Assembly (NCBI GenBank): GCA_013399115.1
Contig: VXAA01005175.1
Location: forward strand, 110,383 to 174,382
Length of the DNA: 64,000 bases
DNA from: Anseranas semipalmata
Taxonomy: Eukaryota; Chordata; Aves; Anseriformes; Anseranatidae
Reading direction: 5' to 3'
Shown here: positions 26,301 through 37,620 of the stretch, piece by piece
Position numbering within the stretch: position 1 is the first letter of the stretch
How the letters are laid out: each line of letters opens with the position of its first letter
Notes under the pieces: generated by a model
Told to the model about the DNA's origin: nothing
Database searches by the model: none
Seen by the model: the letters and a program-made list of their open reading frames with translations, nothing else
Made by a program: the position numbers and the translations under genes

Positions 26301-29300
26301 TCGAGTCAAAGAAGTCAAATGGCATACTGCTAATTTTTTTGAAACAGTTTCTAAGTCTGCTAGTTTCTAAGTTCTAGTGTGAAAACTACAATAAAGAAGA
26401 ACAAGGGAAGGAATGTTATTATCACTACTAAAAAGTGTGTTTAAATATAGAAAAACAATAAAACTTACCGAATGTCAGGGTCATATTATTATTCTGTGAT
26501 ATGGTCTTTCTGTATACAGCATGATAATATGTGAAGAAAAGAAATGTTAAAGTTGCTACCTAGTATTTAATGGAAAATATAAACCATTATGCATTTTCTT
26601 TAATCATTTCCTGAGGAAATAACAAATATGTGAGGTAGGATGTTTTGTTATATATGAATGTTAATTTGAGAAGTTGCATTGTAATTACTTTGTCCTGGCA
26701 CTACTTAACGTTTTACTATGCTGCCCCAATTTTTATTGCTGATGCGTACAGCTAGAACCTTCGAGTTCGACAGTATGAATAAATTCATCTGCATATCCTA
26801 GGACAAATAAGCTTGTATGCTTTACTCTTAACAGAAGTGTCAGATCTGACAAAACTTTGCCACAGCTGATCATTATATTGAGCTTTCAGATCATCTAGAC
26901 TGCTGCTTGATATTGCCTTTGCTGCTGAGTGCACCATCTAGATTTGACACCCCTTCACAACAAGACAAAGCCATAGTTTCCCATACAAAATTTCTTACCA
27001 GGTGCAGCCATGTGCTAATAGCTTCCATTTCACTTCATATTTGTTTCAAGGAAGACTATAGCATTACCTGTACCTTTGAAGAAAAAGAATGAGAGCTGTC
27101 AGTCTTGATCATGAGATGAAAACTTGCTTATGCCAAGGAATAAACCCTTGAAAATGCTTCACATATTTCTTAGAATCTGAATTGCTCTTTTGGGCAGTTG
27201 AGAAGCTTCAGTATTAGCAGCAGGTACTGCAACATGAATTCTTAAACTTTGATGTCGGATGAATTTATCGTCATCTGCAACTTAAGTAAATTTTCAGTGG
27301 TAGTTGCTGTAGTAATGATTGGAGCTATCAGTTTACAGAGTTTCCACTCTGAAAATGACAGCAAAGCTGCCTTTATTTTTTTTTCCAGATGTACTTTCAT
27401 GCTGTTATGTTTCTGTTAATAATAGGTAGAACATTATACCAGCACACTTTAACAAACTGCATCCCCTCTTTGGCTGATGGGCACTAACAGGCAGCAACAA
27501 ACCTATTACATATAATGTAGTCTACTTTTAAAAGAAAAGCTTTCCTATACTGTTTTTTTTTTTTAAAAAAAAAAACAAAAATTTAATGAGATTTGTTGAG
27601 TGGAGGACGATTTGTAGACTGAACTTTTTTTTTCTTTAAATCTGAGCTGGAATTAATCTTCCTTGGTACAGGGAATATAACCTGGCAAAGGTAGCTGAAT
27701 TTTAAAAACCTTCTGGACAGGTGACATGACAAGTCTACCATGATAGTGTGTGTATTATTAAGATCTGTCTGTGGGTGGAATTACAATGGATGTTACGTGC
27801 AAATGCATGTTGGTGTGATACAGTGATGCTTCTCAGTTTCTTGAATACAAGTGAAGTATGATGTTTGAGCTTCATGCTTCTTAATGGGATACCGAAAGCA
27901 TATTAATTTCTTGTATCTGTTGGGGCATTTTCTTTCAAACTAGTGCTTGAGAGTGTGTTAATGCTGGTGGAGTTAGAATTTCTCATAATGGAGCTGATGG
28001 CTTATTCTAAAGCACCAATTGTTGGTTTCCAAGGAAGATGTTTTAGATTAGTAACCAAAAGAGAATAGGAAGAATAAAGGTAATGAAATCATGACTAGAG
28101 GCATTTAAGAGGTGCTAGAGAAAGACAGTCATCTCTATAACCTGCCTGTCAAAAGTGAAGGAATGCAGATTCAAGTCAAAATCTGGGGAATAAGTAATAG
28201 TAATACAAATGACACAAAATTTTACCTCATATCTATCAAGATTAAAGGGTGTCTGGCACATGAGATTGATATTTACACTTGTTTATTTCAATATTTTAAA
28301 TTAAGACAACAGAAGGAAACACTGACCAGTGAAATTCACTCTTAAGATTATGGCACAGACATATTTCTCATTATAATTTAGAAATATTTCCGGTCTGTTT
28401 AATTCATAAAACATTAAGAAGTGCATGATCTCTCATGCACTGAGATCTTTCAAAATGAACTTTATATGCATGCTTATGAAAAACTATAATCAGACCATCA
28501 CTAATACACTTCATTGTAGTTAATTTTGTGTTAAAAATACAATACAGAAACCTCCTATGTAATTTAGTACATATGTGACAAAGTGCTGGGACGTTTCAGT
28601 TTTTGTAACACAAGAAAATGTTCCCACTGGTTGCATGTGGCTATAATAAAATGCATTTCAGGCAGTGGGTCTGTGCATAGAAAACTTAAATCAGTAAGAA
28701 CATACATGTGTATTTCCTCTTCAGTTAAAGTGGCCATTCACTTGCAATCCACCACACCTGCTGTAGCTGTCCACCTGAGGACGATATTATACACATTTGT
28801 GTTACTTTTTAAATAAATATCACCCCCTGCTCTGGTCCCCTGAAGAATATTGCTAAATCATAGCAGTAGTACCTTTCCAAATGCTGACCTGCTTTCTGGA
28901 TAGTCAAAGCTTGGTGTAGACTGGGGTTACTGCTTGAAGGGGTGTGAAGGAAGAGATTACTTTGGGTTGCTCAGAGCTCTGTTATGAAAATCTTTCACTA
29001 GTATGAATAGAAATAGATAAAGCATAAAACAAACAGTTCTGGCAGTGCACCTGACTAATGACTGAAAGTGTAGGATTGATTTTTTTTTTTGAGACTGAAA
29101 AATGTAAACTTGAAATGACGCATAAATAGGTACGTACATTTGTACTGACAGGAAGTGCAAGAAACATCATCTTGAAATTTTATGGCTCATTTTCATTCAG
29201 TTTCTGCTGTTATTGAGGCAAAATAAAAATTACATCTTTTTTGACTCATCAGTGCAAACTGTACTTGATACCATGACTGAAATGGAAATTTTATTACGTT

Positions 29301-31258
29301 GCAAGTACTTTTTTTTTTTTTGAAGTGCTTGAACTATTTTTAAATTGGCAATGTTTTTAAACTTGGGATTTTTTGAGGGGGAGGAGAGGAGGGAATAAGC
29401 AACTGGTTTATTGTTGTAACTTCTCTCCAGCTGTATGCTGAAGGCTATGTAGTAACCAGGCATATACTATTTTAGATTGTCTGATAAAGGCAATGAACTC
29501 TGTGCCTGGGACATTTGTAAACTGCAACCTTAATTATGCTTTCAAAAGAAGAGGAAAATAATGAATTAGGCTGCTTTGACCTACACAGGTTTATATTTCT
29601 CAGTACCATTAGACAGTCTCTCAAAAAGTAGCATAAGTTCCTTATCCTTAAGTTCTCCCAGTAATGGAGGAATTTGGCCATGCAATTTCATTATTCTGAG
29701 GACTGAGTGACTAAATCCAGTACAACTCTGTAAGAAATTGTCTGCTACACTGATTTATCATCATCACTGTCTATTAGTCAATATTCTAACCCTAGACCTA
29801 GTGACAAAGTACTCCAGTAAATGCAACATTTTAAACTCCAGTTAAATTATATTTTGCTTTTTAAACTCAATTATCATGGAATCAATTGTAAAATTTCTCC
29901 ATACTATGAAGTAAGGAAAAAAAATCATAATTCTATCCTGTAGTAAATGCTAGATTTTTTTATGCTGTTATGATTTATGGTATGCTACCATATGTAATTA
30001 AAGTAGGGCAAGAGATACTTATGGTCAATGAAATTAGTCTAAAAATAACATGTATTGAAATGAATAGATTTAGAAATAGTTTCCATTTAAATGTGTACAA
30101 TTAATAGTGTAAAATATGAAGCTTTCCAAGGTTTTTAAAACAAAAACACTCAGGGAGTAAGAGTACAAGAGAAGCCTATAAAATCTGACAAGTTGTTTCT
30201 GTTTAAAGATGTTTATATTATAAAGAGGAACTCTGGAGTTTAAGGATGTGGTATCCAATTACTAGTTGATACTTTTTGCATAGTTCCTCATGCAAGACTC
30301 TGCAAATAATAATATAATGTCTTAATCCTTAACCCTTATTGAATTCTCCCACAGAAAAAGCATATTCCAGGAGATTCTCAGCTTAACTATTCATGATGAC
30401 ATGACTAGGACACTTCAAATTATAACCTATGCTTGAATGAAAACCTGACAGTTTTGTGCATTTCTAGAGTATGTTAGGAACATAGTATACTGGCACAGAG
30501 GAAAGGAAATCCCACTGTGACCACCTGGTAGTAATATTTCTAAATATTTCACTAGATGGTTGAAATATTAGCAGGACAAAAGAGATTGCATTTTGCCTAT
30601 CAAAAGATTATGCATACTCAGAAATTTTTTGGAAGATGCAAACCAGCATCAGAGAGAGCTTTTACTTAGAAAAGCAAGGAAGGAGCATTTATCTTTTGCA
30701 TATTTGTACCTATCACTGGCAAATAATTTTGAATGTTGTACCTGCGTGGGTCAGGGAGTGACTGGATCATTACCAACAAGAGCCTCATGTACCTTCCTGT
30801 AGGGGAAATTAACTGAAACTTCAACCTGCTAAAGTCAGCAGTCAGTTGAAATAACAGAGCTCAACAGTGACTGGAGGTGGTATTTTTCTAGGTCCCTGAC
30901 AGCTGAGGTATATCTAAATTGCCAGAGAGAAAAAGCATTTATAGCTGGCAACCTAAAAGCTGTGTTAGATTTATTTTCTTTCTGATAACTCTTTTCTAGG
31001 CATTTTCAGGTCAAAATGCTTTTTGCACTGTGCACCTTATAGAACTTAGTTCTTTCAATGAATTCGTCCAGTTTGAGGGAGTTGTGGAGAAAAGGTGTGT
31101 GTGTGTGTATCTAGGCTTTGCCATAATCCTTTGTTTCAGAAAGGAATTCCCAAGCTTCTGTCAAATGCTCTTTTGTACCTTTACATCTGTTATATGCATA
31201 TATATGACGGAGTATATAATGCTAATAATTATATAGTTAATCATTTTAAGCTGTTGCT
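23380..31258. other. AT-rich DNA, no gene recognised
   Basis: About 7.9 kb without a recognisable mobile element, RNA gene or exon. Short A and T runs are scattered through it (for example 23458-23471, 25431-25441, 27551-27575, 29310-29321), together with a (GT)6-like run at 31096-31109. Open frames are under 80 codons. Confidence 0.5.
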
Positions 31259-31735
31259 TTGATGTCTCCTCATAAGTTGGCTACTGAATCATACTTAAGA
31301 AATGAATATCTGAAATGGTCTTCTGTTAAACAAAAAGGTTTCTTCATTTTGAAGGCTGTCATTTCTCTGATTATTTATTGGCTAAATAAAGGGGCAGACA
31401 AGTTCGGAGGTAATAGCCATGAAAGATATGACCCTGCTGATCTTGGAAGTTTCTTTCCTTGCCATAAGCTTCCAAATCTCCCATATGCATCAAGTCCCCT
31501 CATTATCGTCCCCATGCTGCATTTGCTATGTGCTTCCAATGTGATGGCTTTGAGAGCCAGTTGCACCCTTCTCACTGTAAGCTCTTCCACTTGCAGGTTT
31601 TTTCCATAGTCTCTTTGGTTTGCTTGATCCTCGAATGATTTTCTGTGTAGATTGAAATAGATGCTGAAAGACTGTTGAATGGAGTCAAAGAAAGTCCTCT
31701 GCAACTTCCCCAGCTTTCGAAAAAGCTAAGATAGC
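31259..31735. other. segment open on both strands, unidentified
   Basis: A plus-strand frame of 116 codons (31259-31609) overlaps a minus-strand frame of 109 codons (31375-31704) by 235 bases, which is long for DNA this AT-rich. The minus product has a mixed, soluble-protein composition (around residues 10-75 it is rich in Q, E, R, L and A) and ends at a TAA overlapping an AATAAA word. The plus product is hydrophobic in its middle. I recognise no family for either. It could be a fragment of an unrecognised old retrocopy or chance. No splice or start context decides. Confidence 0.2.
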
Positions 31736-34700
31736 TGAATTTTTATCTTTTTGTTTTTCAGGTTTTATTTGAGGGGTTCATTTTGTGACTGTTACTGATA
31801 TGTTCTTTAGTTTAAAATAATGATCCTTTGAACACTCTAGGTGTGCTATCAGGGTTTTCGGGAATAGAAATTAAGATTTTTGTAGCACATTATTTCAACA
31901 GGGAAGTGTATGGACCAGCAGTTCCCTAATTGGAGACACATGAGTGTCCCAAATTAAGAATTTTTTAGGTATGTAGGCTGTCATCAATTTAAGCACCTCC
32001 ATACACCCTCATTTTCCTTTGAAGCAATTAGTTAGACAGCACTTGATTCCACAGCATGGAAGTATAATGTTTTGATAATGAACCATTAGATTTATTGAAA
32101 TACTGAAATAATTGTTTATAAAGGCAATGAATGCCTCATTTGGAAATTCCCAATGAAAATTAGTTAATGCAACTGACATAATATGCATTTTGTTTTCTTT
32201 AGCGCTGAAATAATCCCTATTTTTCATAGTACCACATATATATTTCTCACTTTATGACACTGTAAAATTTGCTTTTTTTTAATGTCTTTGTTTATTAGGC
32301 TCTCCCTGTATCTGAGTATGTGTTTAGGGATTTATTTCAAAGTCATCAGTAGCAACTAATTATCTTAATCTTGGTGATAAGAACTGATTTCAGTGGAAAT
32401 TAGGTGTCAAAAGGTCTTTGAAGATCTGTAATAAGTGGCTTGCTGATAATTCTGCAAAGACTAGAATGAAGTGATCTGTTTCCTTAAATGAGTTAGGTAA
32501 TTAAATGTTTTGGGGGATCCAGTCAGTAGAACTTAAATTTGACTACGAACTTTTCTGGAGTGTTTGGTCAAAAATTCATGCAGGATATCAGTGGTTAAAC
32601 AAAGAATTCCTGACACAGTTCATCCTTCCCTCTTTTTCCAGTGTTATCAAATAGTCTTCCGCTTCTGTCACAGGTTATTCACTCTGTACTTAGCCTCGGT
32701 ATTGATCAATGAAACATTCAAAGAAGAAATTTCCCATGTGATCATATACACAAAAATCCTTGGAACATTCCCATTTTTATGGAAAACTTATAGAACACCT
32801 AAAGACTAAGGATTACAAGTTTAGTTAAAGGATGAAAGTGCATTAGCTACAATACAAAGAAAAATTGGAACCCATAGTATGGCCAGTGCATATTTTTCAG
32901 GCTGGTAAACTTAAACGTTTTTATCCCTATTCTGAAGTGGGACTGAGCTGGACCCGATAGAAAGATGAATGTCATTGATGAACTCTTGCTTCATTAGATA
33001 TGTTGCCTTACTGAAATTACTATAAATGAAAATGTTATGATTAATTCCTTATATAGAACAAGAAGCTTAATTTATGAAACTTGTTCCAGGATTTTCTTTC
33101 ACATTTAAATTAATATTTTCCCTAGCAAGTTTTATCCTCTCTTAGAGAAACATGGGATCAGAAAGTACTTCTCAGGTCACTGAATTCAGTCATCTGTTAA
33201 TGAAGAATCTTTTCATAAACTTGTTGAGCTCCCTTGACACTGAACTCACTCATGAAAAAACAAACATTTGCTTCCACAGATTGTTACAGAACCCCTCTGG
33301 TCTCATGCACAGCTATCAGCTTCTGATTTTGTCAAGGTTGCTTTATACAATTTCTTATGGACAGTTTATACAGGGTTCACCTAAAATGTCCTTTGGTTTA
33401 AATAACACATTGCCTACCAGTTACTCCTGGCAATAATAATGAAAATGAATTTGTTCAATTCAGTGCACATTGGTTTGGATAAAAGGAGGGGTGGGGGTGG
33501 AAAAATCACTTAAAGTTAAGCTTTCTGTGGTCATGCTTTTCTGAAATTAGAGTCAAAGTGATCTACACTTTGATGCTAAGTCCAGAATTTGAAGTCTTTG
33601 AAAATGCTCATTTAGGAGATGACACAACTTCTAGAGTTCTGTGCTGGTTCTGTACAGCCCTGGTTGAAGGGAGCCCCCTTACAGTGAGCACAGCAGACAA
33701 AAAGAAGAGAAGAAATCTTGTGGGTTGTAAGAGAAATGAGACAAAATGCAGCAGTGTTTAACCCACTTTGAAATTTTAACTTGGACTCTTACACCAATTA
33801 AACACTTAAACATTCTGTCTTTTGACCTTCAAGTCGTCATTTACCTTTTGTGTTTGATGGCATTTCTGTTTCTCTCAAATCTCCCTAGGCTGACGGAATT
33901 GCATAACGTATTCCACAGCAAAATGCATTGTCATCTTAAATTATGAGATCACTAAAATAGTCTACTCTTCTGAACCTTACCTGCTTAGTAGCTTTCTACT
34001 TTCTGAAATTAACAGCAATTTGTACTTAGCTCAGTGTATTGGCAAAGATTCTTTTTAAAAGAACTCACTCCAACTGGTAAAGAAAGTACTTGTGCTGAAG
34101 AAGTGTGTGGAGACCAAAACATAAAAACACCATCTGTGACCTAAATTGCATCTGCTGGTTGGCCACTAAAAGTGGAGGAAGGTTTTGATTTACTAGCCAG
34201 ACAGCTTTCTCAATTTTCTTGTCAGGAAATATCTTTTAAACTGCAATACAGTTATGACAGCTTGGATAACAGCGTTTAGCTATACTCCAGCAGCTTTTAG
34301 ATTTTTACATGCTGTATGCCTAGGCCTGTCAGAGAGACCTGTGCCAGACACAACACTTCTAAAGTATTTTTTTTCCTTGCACTTGCTGAATGTGATGTCA
34401 TCTAATCACTCAGGATAGGAACTTTAGAGTCTTTTCCCCACAGATGTGGGCTTTGAAGTCCCTTTAATATTAATAAACACTGAACTAATGGTCCTTCATC
34501 ACTGTTTAAAAAAATAAAAGTTGAAAAGGAATATTCTTCATATAATTCATCAGCAATAAGTATGTATTGCCAGATTTTGAAAGATGGATGGCAACTTTTC
34601 TGTTTTTTAAACAAGCTTAGTATATTTTAATAACAGCATTTCTTTGCTAATAGATCTTAAAATAGCGAGTTAATGAGTAAATCATGGTCCCTGCTTACGT

Positions 34701-35308
34701 TAATGAACAGTAGATATGTATGTGGCTCTGCTTGTAACACCCAAATTGCAGATGGTTAATTTTTTTATCCAGTGGGATCAATTCCAACAGGATAACCAAA
34801 GTTCTTTCAATAGAATAACTAAGTCCTATGAACTTTACTATAAATGTTTTTTTACATTCTTTTTATATTTACTCACATGCTTGTATGGGGAAAGATACAA
34901 TTTAACCCATGGACTGTTTTGAACTTCTCACTTAATGTTGCATTTTATACCTTTTGAGAAGTTAGGCTTATATTGGCAGAAAGATATGAATCTCAAGAGG
35001 AATGACTCATCATCCTTCTGATTCTCTTTTCTAGAGCTGCATATGAGTTTCATGATAAATTAAGTGTGGACGGAATTTGTAACACTGCTGTAAAATGTAT
35101 TTTCTATTGATGTGAGTAACCTTGTTGGCCCAAATATCAGGTGAATTGTTATACGAAAACCTCAGTTTGTACAGATCTAGTGGTGTTGTTGTAATGACTG
35201 CCATGTACATAGGCGTGGTAATTTATTTGCCACGCAGGAAATCTATGCATAAGAAATGAATATATATTTTTCAAGATATCAGATCACGAACCCTTCTTGT
35301 GCAGGTCT
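31736..35308. other. AT-rich DNA, no gene recognised
   Basis: No mobile element, RNA gene or exon is recognised. A G-rich purine stretch at about 33484-33501 sits in otherwise AT-rich DNA. Confidence 0.5.
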
Positions 35309-35313
35309 GTCTT
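35309..35313. repeat. target-site duplication, left copy (GTCTT)
   Basis: GTCTT directly abuts the TGTGTGAG terminus of the LTR at 35314 and is repeated exactly at 35990-35994 on the other side. A 5-bp duplication is what retroviral-type integration leaves in several avian endogenous retrovirus groups. Confidence 0.75.
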
Positions 35314-35989
35314 TGTGTGAGTCAACACAGGCAGGCAGCAGGAACAACCACAGACTCATGGCTAAAATGCAGAGTAGATTTATTCTTGTTACCTTGCCAG
35401 CTGGGGGATCCCCGAAGCAACACCCGAGCAGAGGCACGCAAGTGGGGATGCAGGAACTGCTAAGCAAGGTCCATGCTAGGAGATCACCAGCCTGCTTTTT
35501 TCACCTGTTTTTATCAAGAGTTCGTGCAGGTGCAGTTCTCACCACCATGTTGTGATCATCACTGTGCTTCTTCGATCCTCTCTGTACAAAGGCCGGGAGC
35601 TCAAACATGTCCGATAGAGTGCCTGCGAGTCTACCGAACACCTATGTTATCTATGCACAGATGTGCTACTTACTAAACACACAGAGCATAAACAGCAGTG
35701 GGTACAACGTATGTGATTTTCTACATTATTGCTCCCCAGACTGCTCCCCGGCTGCAAGATCACTTAAGTGTATTTACAATCCTCCTTGCCAGTCTTCCGT
35801 TCTCATCCCATCCTCCTTGCCAGTCTTCTGCTTTTAACCCATTCTTCCCAACAGTCTTACACCTTAATATCTTTAGACTTTTGCTTTGGGCCTGTATTCA
35901 TCACACCTACTACTATAAGCAGCCTGGAAGTCAGGTGTTTAGTCTAGGCTTGTCATCTAAACTACATTTAGTCTAAGCTATCTTCCACA
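35314..35989 (-). mobile_element. solo LTR of an avian endogenous retrovirus, minus strand
   Basis: A 676-bp element has plus-strand ends TGTGTGAG and CTTCCACA, so on its own strand it starts TGTGGAAG and ends CTCACACA, the TG...CA termini of an LTR. Perfect GTCTT copies abut both ends. On the minus strand a TATA-like GATAAAAAC lies near 35508-35516, and an AATAAA polyadenylation signal lies at 35379-35384, about 120 bp further on. That gives the expected U3-R-U5 order. No primer-binding site, gag, pol or env sequence follows on either side, so this is a solo LTR left by recombination between two LTRs. The 5-bp duplication fits ERVL-like and some other avian groups better than the usual 6 bp of class II. 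The family name is not assigned. U3 contains a 31-bp tandem duplication. Confidence 0.85.
35781..35842 (-). repeat. 31-bp direct tandem duplication in LTR U3
   Basis: Two adjacent 31-bp units (35781-35811 and 35812-35842) share their first 16 bases exactly and end in the same AACCCAT/ATCCCAT-like sequence. A third partial unit follows up to about 35859. Tandem duplications in U3, upstream of the promoter on the element's strand, are typical of retroviral enhancers. Confidence 0.8.
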
Positions 35990-35994
35990 GTCTT
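35990..35994. repeat. target-site duplication, right copy (GTCTT)
   Basis: This is the exact repeat of 35309-35313, directly after the CCACA terminus of the solo LTR. Confidence 0.75.
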
Positions 35995-36484
35995 CTCCAT
36001 TGAAAAATAGGTTGTTCTCACTTGACTTGAACTTCTACCTTAAGATGGAAAGATGAATTACCTTCCAAAGTCATTTTTCTGGTCATTTGTCAGGTAAAAT
36101 TTTGGGTGACCTTGTGTGTCTTAATCTGCAATCTTTTTCATACTGAATATAAATACAAGTGGATTCCTGCTCATATAGAGTTTTCCTGCATATAGAGTTT
36201 TATGGTTATAGCTGTTTTCATGGATCTCACCAATTATTATTGAAAAGCAATTTATTATTGAAGAAAAATTGTATGTGTTACCTGGAGTATAAGCTTGCAT
36301 GTCTATAATGCCTCTCAGACTTTGAATAGTCCAAGTATAAAACTGAAAGTTATTTTGAATATTTTCATAACATTACTTGCTATAAGAGAAACTGCCAGTA
36401 TCCTTTAATAAAGTTTGAAAACAAACACCAGACAACTTCTTGGTTTCACTAAGTAAAAAAAAAAAAATCATTATTATTTACATC
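35995..36484. other. AT-rich DNA with a short tandem duplication
   Basis: A 14-bp word, CATATAGAGTTTTC/A, occurs twice in tandem at about 36172-36201. An A13 run lies at about 36455-36468. Nothing else is recognised. Confidence 0.6.
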
Positions 36485-36739
36485 TCATTCATCCTGCAGA
36501 TGGAATACCTGCACCATTTGTTCAACCTTCTGATGTGGAAGGACCACCTCCTTCAATGTACCTCCAAAAATGTGGTCAGCACCATCAGCAAAATCATAAT
36601 ATTTCAAGATTCTTACATTACTCTGCTTGAATAATTTTGCAGTGGGTTGTACTCTCTGGTACGTCCAGTTCAAATCAGACAGCAGTGTATTCCTAGGAAA
36701 TGTTTTTTTATGCTTTTCCAAAATAGCTTCCTAATTTCC
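36485..36739 (-). pseudogene. coding-like minus-strand frame, unidentified
   Basis: The minus strand is open for about 82 codons, from after a TAG near 36733 to the TGA at 36485. The first start-like codon is TTG at 36721, so no good ATG start is visible. The peptide has a balanced, globular-protein composition, with aromatic and charged residues evenly placed and a segment VRILKYYDFADGADHIFGGT, unlike the neighbouring AT-driven frames. I do not recognise the family. There is no poly(A) tail on the coding strand and no clear splice sites, so it may be a fragment of a pseudogene or transposon ORF, a real exon, or chance. Confidence 0.25.
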
Positions 36740-37039
36740 AACGGATCTTGGTTTAGGGATTTCCTGAGCAAAAGGTGATATCTTTTTTATTTAATATACC
36801 TTGATTTTTTTTTTCCCCTATTAATTTGTGAGGTAGCTTTCTGAACCAAGTAAACTTTTAGCATCCAGGTGGTCCTGTGGCCAGGAATTAGCTTAACTAT
36901 GTATTGTGTGATGTGCCACCTCACTTTTTTTTTCCTCAGAAATTGCTGCTGTTAGTTACATTTTGATAGTTTCCAATTCATTTGTTGGAAGAGATGGTGA
37001 TGTTGTTTGCTGTTTATGATTTTATATATCAGTCATATT
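36740..37039. other. AT-rich DNA, nothing recognised
   Basis: Only T-rich runs (about 36806-36818 and 36925-36933) are present. It may be the eroded start of the adjoining old repeat. Confidence 0.5.
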
Positions 37040-37620
37040 CTCCTTAGCTCTTTTTCTACCTGAAGAGACCTACTCTGTTCAGTTGTTTTTCTTACAGGAG
37101 CTGTTCCATATCTTTAATTATCTTTGTTGCTTCTACCCAAACACCTTCCATTCTGAGTACATCTGCCTGGGATTAGACAGGACTAGAATGATGCATCATG
37201 CTTAAAATGGGGGTGAGCAAAGGACTGATTCAGTAACCTGAGCATATTTCATAACGCTGCAATCTTTGTTATTTTTTAATGTGATTTATTTTTGGTCACT
37301 ACTGAGCACTGAACTGACACTTTAGTAGTGCTATCAATATTACCTCAAAATCTTATTTCTGAGTGATTATAACTTTATGTATAAAATCAGGATTGTTTTT
37401 ATTGTACTTAATTTTAAATTTACTGTATTGAATCTAATCTTCAATTTAGCACTTTAGCCAAAGTTGTAGGGTCCTTTTCAAATTTTTCACATTTGACATT
37501 TGTCTTATCTGTTTCAAACAACTTCAAGAGTTTTTTTTTTTTTTAACTTCACGGTTCATCCTTTCTTCAGATAATTCATTAATGGGCTGAACACCAGTCA
37601 CGAACTTCTACCTTTCTTCT
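37040..37620 (-). mobile_element. ancient, highly diverged CR1-type LINE relic, minus strand
   Basis: The order of diverged phrases follows a reverse-complemented CR1 of the ancient reptile/turtle-like type, through the RT C-terminal half. There is a GAAGAGACCTACTCTGTTCA region (near 37061), a TTTAATTATCTTTGTTGCTTC-like region (37113-37133), a CATTTGTGCTTACCTT-like histidine/cysteine region replaced by AT-rich drift (37380-37440), GGGTCCTTTTCAAATTTTTC at 37470-37489, and a TTCATTAATGGGCTGAACACC-like phrase near 37575-37595. Indels and AT drift are heavy, so the insertion is old. The call rests on collinear order of many short matches. Boundaries are uncertain by 100 bases or more. Confidence 0.6.
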
